NCBI GenBank assembly: GCA_011322005.1
Contig: DROE01000234.1
Location: 1 to 11,666, forward strand
Origin: Devosia sp.
GTDB lineage: Bacteria > Pseudomonadota > Alphaproteobacteria > Rhizobiales > Devosiaceae
DNA: 11,666 bases
Reading direction: 5' to 3'
Below are positions 6,754-11,666 of this stretch, piece by piece (the stretch's first letter is position 1; each line of letters begins with the position of its first letter). Made by a program: the position numbers and the translations under genes. The notes beneath the pieces are model-generated. The model was not told the DNA's origin, searched no databases, and saw only the letters and a program-made list of their open reading frames with translations.

Positions 6754-7837
6754 CAATGCGGCCATTGACTTCAACTACCCTAAGTTCAGCACTCAGAACA
6801 ACCGGCTCATCCGGTGCGCCCGATCCGGTGAGACGAGGCCTTGGGCGCGGCAGTGGTATCTGAACCATTTCGGCAACGGCGACCACCACCGGCTCAACTG
6901 TCCGACGCGGATCCCGCAATGGCAGAGGAATGCTCAGGTCGTCAATGGTGATAAAGGTGCGCGACCCTGCCTCTGACGTGATTATATCCACGGTGCCAAA
7001 GCTCACTTGCGCCCGGCAACTGTTGGCCCGGTCAAAGCTCTGGCGATAGGCAAAGGCGTTGGGCAGGGACGCATAGGACTGCCCGGCCAGGTTCACCATG
7101 TCCTTGGGCTCCTGGCCCGGATTGGAATAATAATAGAGATCCACATCCACCCCCGGACACTGGGAACGGCACTGAATCGCATCATTGGGCAAATATTCCG
7201 AGACTGTTGAAAAGCTGACGGGCCAATAATATCCATCGTTCTTGCGCACACAGACAGAGCGCACGGTGTTGTAGTTCTGAAATCCGCCAAATTCGTCCCC
7301 CACAATGTCCCCCGGGCCCACATTGTTGCCGCTCAGCGAATCAAAGAGTTGCTCGAAGAAATTGCGTGGCCGCGGATTGTTCTGCACATTGGCCTGAGAA
7401 CTGGAGCCGCGTTGTCTGGCCAGCTGCTGTACAAACTGTTCGCGTTGCCTGGCCAGATTCTGACCGACTGAAATTTTTTCCTCCAGGTTTGCAAGGTCGC
7501 GCCGCCCCCGTATGATGTTGCGCGCCAGCGTGCGGCACTGTCGGTTCAGGCGTTCGCCATTGTTCAGTGCCCTTTGGCAACCACCGGTACGGAACAAGCC
7601 TTCACTGTTCTGCAATTCGGCACTCAGCGCATTGGCATTGCGCATGTTGGTTTGCAGGTTTCTGAAATCGCGATTGCGCTCAATGGAGCGTATCGTGTTG
7701 GTTAACTGGGAGACTGAATAGGTTTGCGCCGATGCCTCAACACTCATTCCGGCGCTGAGCAGCCCCATGACCAGCGCCAGCGCCAGCCGGTGAGGGCTTC
7801 GCTTTTTGTGGAGTGGTGATGACATCAAGAGTGGCAT
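6698..7837 (-). CDS. exported DUF2865 domain protein
   Basis: The product is a 379-residue secreted protein. I place the start at ATG 7837 (MPLLMSSPLHKKR); an in-frame ATG at 7825 and an in-frame TTG at 7897 are alternatives, and none has a strong ribosome site. Residues 11-38 form a signal peptide: basic KKRSPHR, a hydrophobic core, then EASAQ with cleavage likely after ASA. Residues about 45-145 are Arg/Gln/Glu-rich and predicted helical or coiled coil, with Cys87 and Cys101. Residues about 190-275 carry the DUF2865 signature: VCVRKNDGYYWPVSFST, then CRSQCPG, LYYYSNPG and SYASLPNAFAYR. With Cys196, Cys223, Cys227 and Cys274 there are six cysteines, which suggests periplasmic disulfides. The tail is Pro-rich (IPLPRPRPR) and acidic at the end. 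DUF2865 is common in Hyphomicrobiales but its function is unknown. The gene converges on gltX and overlaps it. Confidence 0.85.
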   Translation of the reverse strand: MPLLMSSPLHKKRSPHRLALALVMGLLSAGMSVEASAQTYSVSQLTNTIRSIERNRDFRNLQTNMRNANALSAELQNSEGLFRTGGCQRALNNGERLNRQCRTLARNIIRGRRDLANLEEKISVGQNLARQREQFVQQLARQRGSSSQANVQNNPRPRNFFEQLFDSLSGNNVGPGDIVGDEFGGFQNYNTVRSVCVRKNDGYYWPVSFSTVSEYLPNDAIQCRSQCPGVDVDLYYYSNPGQEPKDMVNLAGQSYASLPNAFAYRQSFDRANSCRAQVSFGTVDIITSEAGSRTFITIDDLSIPLPLRDPRRTVEPVVVAVAEMVQIPLPRPRPRLTGSGAPDEPVVLSAELRVVEVNGRIVRIVGPDTPYAPTEAEDS

Positions 7838-7988
7838 TTGTCGGGTCTCGCCGGATACTGGCAGGAATAGGGCTTCATTGTGCCAGAAAATTGTCAAATA
7901 AGGAAAAACGTTGTCGTATCACGTTATACAAGTGTTTATTTGCCTTCCGGGGGCGCCGTCCGTATTTTGAGCATGCAGGTCAAAGCGG

Positions 7989-8138
7989 ATGACGCACCAC
8001 TCTGCTCTTGCATTTGTTGCCAATGCCAGTCATTGTGCCATCTATGAGAAATCCAACCGCACTTTGTATTTTCGGGACCACTATTATTCGCTAACCACAT
8101 ATGGTGGCGGTGCGGTTTGTTTTGTCTCTATCTCATGA
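7989..8138 (+). CDS. doubtful 49-aa ORF in the cysS leader
   Basis: ATG 7989 opens 49 codons ending with TGA at 8136-8138, 55 bases before cysS and on the same strand. The peptide begins MTHHSALAFVANASHCAIY and ends GGGAVCFVSIS; it contains two cysteines. An in-frame stop just upstream of the ATG excludes a longer form. The ribosome site is poor (AGG about ten bases away). By hand count about four in ten codons end in G or C, unlike the neighbouring genes. It could be a leader peptide, an unrelated small protein, or chance. I recognise no family. Confidence 0.22.
   Translation: MTHHSALAFVANASHCAIYEKSNRTLYFRDHYYSLTTYGGGAVCFVSIS
8055..8117 (+). ncRNA. possible structured leader or hairpin before cysS
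   Basis: AACCGCAC (8055-8062) is perfectly complementary to GTGCGGTT (8110-8117), enclosing 47 bases. Inside lies a second small hairpin, CCAC (8095-8098) with GTGG (8104-8107). T-rich sequence (TGTTTTGT) follows the outer stem. This could be an RNA structure in the cysS leader or a weak terminator of an upstream transcript; it may also be chance. Confidence 0.25.
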
Positions 8139-8179
8139 ACATAGTTTGAACCCGCCGCTGGCCGCAATTGCTATTTGGC

Positions 8180-8184
8180 AAGGA
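8180..8184 (+). promoter_or_regulatory. ribosome binding site at the cysS start
   Basis: AAGGA ends eight bases before the cysS ATG at 8193 and four bases before a second, out-of-frame ATG at 8189. The two ATGs are interlocked (ATGCATG). Confidence 0.65.
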
Positions 8185-8192
8185 TTGCATGC

Positions 8193-9674
8193 ATGAGTTC
8201 AACCACGCCGCAGATAAGGCTCTTCAACACTCTAAGCAAATCCAAAGAGGACTTTGTCCCGCTGGATGCGAACAATGTGCGCATGTATGTGTGCGGCCCC
8301 ACGGTCTATGACTATGCCCATATCGGCAATGCACGGCCCGCCATTGTTTTCGATGTTCTGTTCCGGCTGCTGCGCCACGTATATGGCAAGGAGCACGTGA
8401 CCTATGTGCGCAACATCACCGATGTTGACGACAAGATAAACGCCCGCGCCGCCCGCGATTTCCCCCAAATGCCGCTCAACAAAGCCATCCAGCAACTGAC
8501 CGGAACCACCCAAGCGCAATATCAGGCCGACATGAAAGCGCTGGGGTGCCTTGCACCTTCCATCGAGCCCCGCGCCACCGACCATATCGCAGAAATGGTC
8601 GATATGATCGAGGTGCTGATTGAGAAGAAACACGCCTATACCGCCGACGGGCATGTGCTTTTTGACGTCAAGAGTTTCAGAGACGGCGATGAGGTGCTTT
8701 ACGGAAAACTGGCCCGGCGTACGCTCAAGGACATGATTGCCGGTGCCCGCGTGGAGGTAGCGCCCTATAAGCGCGACCCCATGGATTTTGTCCTGTGGAA
8801 ACCCTCGGCAAATGATGGGCCGGGCTGGCAAAGCCCCTGGGGGACCGGACGGCCCGGCTGGCACATCGAATGTTCAGCCATGAGCAAGAAGTACCTCGGG
8901 GAGACCTTTGACATCCACGGCGGAGGTATCGACCTGTCATTTCCCCACCATGAGAACGAACTGGCTCAGTCCTGCTGTGCCAACGACACCGAACAGATGG
9001 CGCAAATCTGGATGCACAACGGCTTCTTGCAGATAGAGGGCAACAAAATGTCCAAGTCCGAGGGCAACTTTTTCACCGTTGACGAACTGCTGCATACAAA
9101 GAAATTCGGTGGCCGCAAATGGCCCGGCGCTGTTTTGCGACTGGCCATGCTGATGAAGAACTATCGCGAGCCGATAGATTTTTCCCTCACCAGACTGGAG
9201 GAGGCAGAGAAAACTCTTCAGCGCTGGAAAAGGGCAATGCTGGCGCTTGGGCTGGATTTCACTGAAGCCAACCGCGCCGAATATGAAAAACTCGGTCCAT
9301 GCTCCAAAATGCTGGCGGCACTGGCCAGTGACATGAACATGTCCGGGGTGCTGGCCGAATTGCACCGCCATGCCGGTGGCAAAAAGCGGCACAATGCCGG
9401 TCGGCTTTTTGGTTCGCTCGGACTGCTTGGCGTGGTGGACTTCGATGCCATGATGGTCTGGCAGGAACAGCAGACGGACGCCCTTGAAACAAAAGGGGTT
9501 GACGTTGCCCACGTCGAAGCCAGCATAGCCCTGCGCCTTATGGCACTGCACGAAAAAAACTGGGCGGAAGCCGACCGCATCCGCGATGAACTGGCGTCCA
9601 AAGGCATCCAGCTTATGGATTACAAAGACCCCGAGACCGGCGAGAAACGCACCAGATGGGAGATCAGGCAGTGA
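8193..9674 (+). CDS. cysS: cysteine--tRNA ligase
   Basis: This class I aminoacyl-tRNA synthetase attaches cysteine to tRNA-Cys. All key parts are present in 493 residues. The zinc site that selects cysteine should be Cys34 (MYVCGPTVYD), Cys227 (GWHIECSAMS), His252 and Glu256 (SFPHHENELAQS), matching the E. coli set by motif. The HIGH motif is HIGN (43-46) and the KMSKS motif is exact (285-289, in GNKMSKSEGNF). The DALR-type helical domain and anticodon-binding tail follow, ending in TRWEIRQ; the protein is somewhat longer than the 461-residue E. coli enzyme. ATG 8193 (MSSTTPQIRLFNT) is chosen because of the AAGGA at 8180-8184 and because family members start just before IRLFNT; the in-frame start at 8175 has no such site. 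A palindromic repeat begins nine bases after its stop codon. Confidence 0.97.
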   Translation: MSSTTPQIRLFNTLSKSKEDFVPLDANNVRMYVCGPTVYDYAHIGNARPAIVFDVLFRLLRHVYGKEHVTYVRNITDVDDKINARAARDFPQMPLNKAIQQLTGTTQAQYQADMKALGCLAPSIEPRATDHIAEMVDMIEVLIEKKHAYTADGHVLFDVKSFRDGDEVLYGKLARRTLKDMIAGARVEVAPYKRDPMDFVLWKPSANDGPGWQSPWGTGRPGWHIECSAMSKKYLGETFDIHGGGIDLSFPHHENELAQSCCANDTEQMAQIWMHNGFLQIEGNKMSKSEGNFFTVDELLHTKKFGGRKWPGAVLRLAMLMKNYREPIDFSLTRLEEAEKTLQRWKRAMLALGLDFTEANRAEYEKLGPCSKMLAALASDMNMSGVLAELHRHAGGKKRHNAGRLFGSLGLLGVVDFDAMMVWQEQQTDALETKGVDVAHVEASIALRLMALHEKNWAEADRIRDELASKGIQLMDYKDPETGEKRTRWEIRQ

Positions 9675-9708
9675 ACCAAAATTCCCCCTCATCCGGCGCT
9701 ACGCGCCA

Positions 9709-9731
9709 CCTTCTCCCCCGAGGGGAGAAGG
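9709..9731. terminator. strong 10-bp hairpin after cysS
   Basis: A perfect ten-pair stem with the three-base loop CGA lies 34 bases after the cysS stop, inside the left arm of the repeat. It lacks a T-run on either strand, so it probably works as an mRNA 3'-end stabiliser or partial terminator rather than a classical intrinsic terminator. Confidence 0.4.
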
Positions 9732-9799
9732 AAGAATCTGCGCTGCAGGGTGAACGCCTTCCCTCGCCCCTTGGGGGAGAGGGCGCCCGAAGGGCGGGT

Positions 9800-9806
9800 G
9801 AGGGGG
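9800..9806 (+). promoter_or_regulatory. ribosome binding site supplied by the repeat end
   Basis: GAGGGGG lies seven bases before the ATG of the GFA gene. It is also the outer end of the right arm of the palindromic repeat, mirrored by CCCCCTC at 9684-9690. Confidence 0.6.
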
Positions 9807-9813
9807 ACCAGCA

Positions 9814-10287
9814 ATGAGCGAAACCCTGACCGGTGGCTGCCAGTGCGGGGCGGTGCGTTTCGCCGTCAGCGAGCTTGGCCGCCCCTCCATCTGTCATTGC
9901 CGCATGTGCCAGAAGGCCTTTGGCAGCCTGTTTGCCCCGCTGGTTTCCGCCAAGGACGGTCGTTTTACGCGGGGGAAGCCCAAATGGTTTGACAGCTCCA
10001 ATCTGGCCCGCCGCGCCTTTTGTTCCTACTGTGGCACACCACTGGCTTATGAAACCCGTTACGGTCTGGAACTGGCGGTCGGCGCCTTTGACCAGCCCGA
10101 CAGGGTTGCGCCGGTCATTCAGGTTAATCTCAACGACAAGCTCGCTGTTTATGACCAACTGAGCACCCTGCCGGTTAAGCAGCAGCAAAGCGAAGAATGG
10201 CTGGATTTCATGGCAGAAGTGCGCTCCTGCCAGCACCCCGACCACGAGACAGAAAACTGGCCGCCAAAGGGCGAAAATCATGACTGA
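9814..10287 (+). CDS. GFA family (CENP-V/GFA fold) zinc protein
   Basis: The 157-residue protein has the zinc-binding pattern of the GFA/CENP-V family: GGCQCGAVRF (Cys9, Cys11), ICHCRMCQ (Cys27, Cys29, Cys32) and FCSYCGTPL (Cys70, Cys73). The family is named after a proposed glutathione-dependent formaldehyde-activating enzyme, but most members are uncharacterised, so a role in formaldehyde handling should not be assumed. The C-terminal third, after about residue 110, is polar and ends EVRSCQHPDHETENWPPKGENHD, with an extra Cys-His pair. The ATG at 9814 has a well-spaced ribosome site formed by the end of the preceding repeat. Its stop codon lies inside the cimA start region (ATGACTGA, 8-base overlap), so the two are very probably one transcript with coupled translation. 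There is no signal peptide; the protein should be cytosolic. Confidence 0.92.
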   Translation: MSETLTGGCQCGAVRFAVSELGRPSICHCRMCQKAFGSLFAPLVSAKDGRFTRGKPKWFDSSNLARRAFCSYCGTPLAYETRYGLELAVGAFDQPDRVAPVIQVNLNDKLAVYDQLSTLPVKQQQSEEWLDFMAEVRSCQHPDHETENWPPKGENHD

Positions 10288-11666
10288 AAAACAGCGTCTC
10301 TACCTGTTCGACACCACTCTTCGTGATGGTGCCCAGACTACCGGCATCGAGTTCTCGCTTGACGACAAGATTGCCGTGGCAGCCCTCATCGAGCGGCTGG
10401 GTGTGGACTATATCGAGGGCGGTTATCCCGGAGCCAACCCGGTGGATACGGAATTTTTCGCTCAATCCCGCACAAAAAAAGCCACCTTCACCGCCTTTGG
10501 CATGACCAAACGCGCCGGGCGTTCGGTGGAAAACGACCCCGGATTGCAGGCATTGCTCGGCGCTTCGTCAGATGCGGTCTGTTTTGTCGCCAAGGCCTGG
10601 GATCATCAGGTGAAAATGGCGCTTGGTATCGAGTTGGAGGAAAACCTTGCTGCCATCTCCCAGAGCATTGAAGCAACAAAAAATGCGGGCAAAGAAGCGT
10701 TGCTCGACTGCGAGCATTTTTTCGATGGTTACAAGGCCAACCCTTCTTACGCCCTTGATTGTGTAGAGGCAGCGCTTGACGCCGGTGCCCGCTGGATTGT
10801 GCTGTGCGACACCAATGGCGGCACCCTGCCCGGGGAAATCACCACCATCGTCACCGAAGTGCTCAAAGTCTGTCCGGGCGAAAAGCTGGGCATTCACGCC
10901 CATGATGATACCGGCCATGCCGTGGCCAATTCCCTTGCCGCCGTCAATGCCGGGGTGCGCCAGATTCAGGGAACGCTCAACGGCATCGGGGAGCGCTGCG
11001 GCAACGCCTCGCTGGCCACCATCATCCCCACGCTCAAGCTAAAACCCGCCCTTGCAGGCCGCTTTGAAACCGGAGTGAGTGACAAACAACTGGCCGAACT
11101 CACCCATATTTCGCGCGCCTTTGATGACTTGCTCAACAGGGCACCGGACCGGCAGGCCCCCTATGTGGGTGCGTCCGCCTTCGCCACCAAGGCGGGCATT
11201 CACGCTTCGGCACTGGCCAGGGATGCAGCATCCTATGAACATGTGGACCCCCAACTGGTGGGCAACCAGCGCGCGGTGATGGTTTCCCAGCAGGCAGGCA
11301 AATCCAACCTGATAACCGCCCTCAAGCGCCACAAAATCAGCATCGAAAAGTCCGATCCCCGCCTTGACGGGCTGCTGCGCGAGGTCAAGGAGCGCGAGGC
11401 GCGCGGCTATTCCTATGACGGGGCTGACGCTTCCTTTGCCCTGCTGGCCCGCCGCACACTTGGGTTGTTGCCCAACTTCTTTGACGTTGAGAGCTACCGC
11501 ACCTCCATCGAGCGGCGTCACAACGCCCGCGGAGAAAAGGTCACCGTCTCCGAAGCCGTGGTCAAAATCCGCATCGACGGACAAATGCTGATGTCGGTTG
11601 CAGAGGGGAATGGTCCCGTCAACGCCCTTGATTTGGCCATGCGCAAGGATTTGGGCAAATATTCTG
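10280..11666 (+). CDS. cimA: (R)-citramalate synthase, 3' end beyond window
   Basis: The enzyme condenses acetyl-CoA with pyruvate to (R)-citramalate, starting isoleucine synthesis without threonine. It belongs to the DRE-TIM family with 2-isopropylmalate and homocitrate synthases. In the 462 residues visible, FDTTLRDGAQTTGIEFS (10-26) holds the metal- and substrate-binding Arg15-Asp16; GGYPGANP (47-54), LCDTNGGTLPGE (175-186), IHAHDDTGHAVANS (205-218, ligands His206 and His208) and GTLNGIGERCGNASL (231-245) follow. The GGYPGANP form and the GHAVANSLAAV sequence fit the citramalate-synthase branch (TIGR00977 type) better than LeuA. From about residue 405 the LeuA-type regulatory domain begins, often the site of isoleucine feedback, and it is cut by the window edge; about 70-80 residues are probably missing. 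ATG 10280 overlaps the GFA stop by eight bases and has AAGGG at 10267-10271. I read the frame open from the ATG to the end with no stop. Confidence 0.95.
   Translation, partial: MTEKQRLYLFDTTLRDGAQTTGIEFSLDDKIAVAALIERLGVDYIEGGYPGANPVDTEFFAQSRTKKATFTAFGMTKRAGRSVENDPGLQALLGASSDAVCFVAKAWDHQVKMALGIELEENLAAISQSIEATKNAGKEALLDCEHFFDGYKANPSYALDCVEAALDAGARWIVLCDTNGGTLPGEITTIVTEVLKVCPGEKLGIHAHDDTGHAVANSLAAVNAGVRQIQGTLNGIGERCGNASLATIIPTLKLKPALAGRFETGVSDKQLAELTHISRAFDDLLNRAPDRQAPYVGASAFATKAGIHASALARDAASYEHVDPQLVGNQRAVMVSQQAGKSNLITALKRHKISIEKSDPRLDGLLREVKEREARGYSYDGADASFALLARRTLGLLPNFFDVESYRTSIERRHNARGEKVTVSEAVVKIRIDGQMLMSVAEGNGPVNALDLAMRKDLGKYS

Larger units (their letters stand above)
7838..8192. other. 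355-base divergent intergenic region
   Basis: This gap separates the DUF2865 gene (-) from cysS (+), so it should hold both promoters. It is richer in A and T than the genes around it. On the minus strand a TTGACA box lies at 7892-7897, a good -35 match for the DUF2865 gene, but no good -10 element sits at the expected distance. An imperfect palindrome, TTGTCGTAT / ATACAA, spans 7911-7931 and could be an operator. The right half holds a possible 49-codon ORF and an 8-base inverted repeat, listed separately. I could not find a convincing promoter for cysS. Confidence 0.5.
9683..9807. repeat. palindromic mosaic intergenic repeat
   Basis: The whole gap between cysS and the GFA gene is one inverted element. 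The left arm (9684-9731) starts CCCCCTCATCC and the right arm (9761-9806) ends GGGTGAGGGGG; the arms are about three-quarters identical when one is reverse-complemented, judged by eye. Each arm holds two hairpins. On the left, GGCGC-TAC-GCGCC (9695-9707) is followed by a perfect ten-pair stem, CCTTCTCCCC (9709-9718) with GGGGAGAAGG (9722-9731). On the right, CCCTCGCCCC (9761-9770) pairs with one mismatch to the following G-rich run, and CGCCC-GAA-GGGCG spans 9784-9796. A 29-base centre separates the arms. It resembles the dispersed palindromic mosaics (such as RIME) known from rhizobial genomes, though I cannot confirm a family. It may act as an RNA structure that weakens read-through from cysS. 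Confidence 0.85.

Noticed and set aside
8937..9692. 251-codon ORF antisense to cysS
   Set aside because: No domain; overlaps the conserved KMSKS region of cysS.
9683..9807. Insertion sequence or attachment site
   Set aside because: There is no transposase and no target duplication, and the hairpin mosaic layout fits a small non-coding repeat better.
9664..10281. 205-codon minus-strand ORF over the palindromic repeat and GFA gene
   Set aside because: Its C-terminal part is just translated repeat sequence, and the rest is antisense to the GFA gene.
1..11666. Defence system, CRISPR array, prophage, tRNA or rRNA gene
   Set aside because: No repeat-spacer pattern, toxin-antitoxin pair, nuclease, phage gene or cloverleaf was seen; gene content is core metabolism and envelope.

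Overview
The window looks like ordinary chromosome of an alphaproteobacterium, most likely Hyphomicrobiales (Rhizobiales). The evidence is GC-rich coding sequence, a class II DAHP synthase, an alpha-type GluRS (RFDDTD and LSKRIGS motifs), a DUF2865 protein of the kind common in this order, and a mosaic palindromic repeat. A Devosia-like lineage fits, but I cannot prove genus from sequence alone.

Layout from left to right: a possible 47-residue small protein (79-222, +); a VIT1/CCC1-type Fe/Mn transporter (299-1027, -); class II DAHP synthase (1204-2574, +), the first step of the shikimate pathway; a secreted probable outer-membrane beta-barrel protein (2698-3660, +); glutamine-dependent NAD+ synthase nadE (3758-5428, +), overlapping glutamyl-tRNA synthetase gltX (5425-6753, +) by 4 bases. 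gltX converges on, and overlaps by 56 bases, an exported DUF2865 protein (6698-7837, -). A 355-base gap with a possible 49-codon ORF and a hairpin precedes cysteinyl-tRNA synthetase cysS (8193-9674, +). A palindromic mosaic repeat (9683-9807) then leads into a GFA/CENP-V-fold zinc protein (9814-10287, +), which overlaps the citramalate synthase gene cimA (10280 to the right edge, truncated) by 8 bases.

Most of the window is housekeeping metabolism: aromatic amino acids (DAHP synthase), NAD (nadE), two aminoacyl-tRNA synthetases, and isoleucine via citramalate (cimA). Likely co-translated pairs are nadE-gltX and GFA-cimA, judged from their overlaps. The two non-metabolic envelope genes (the barrel protein and the DUF2865 protein) carry signal peptides.

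I found no defence system, mobile element, CRISPR array, tRNA or rRNA. The points that merit a second look are small: the repeat between cysS and the GFA gene whose outer end forms that gene's Shine-Dalgarno sequence, the unexplained cysS leader, the left-edge small ORF, CtrA-like boxes before the barrel gene, and the gltX/DUF2865 tail-to-tail overlap. I do not see convincing evidence for a new multi-gene system.
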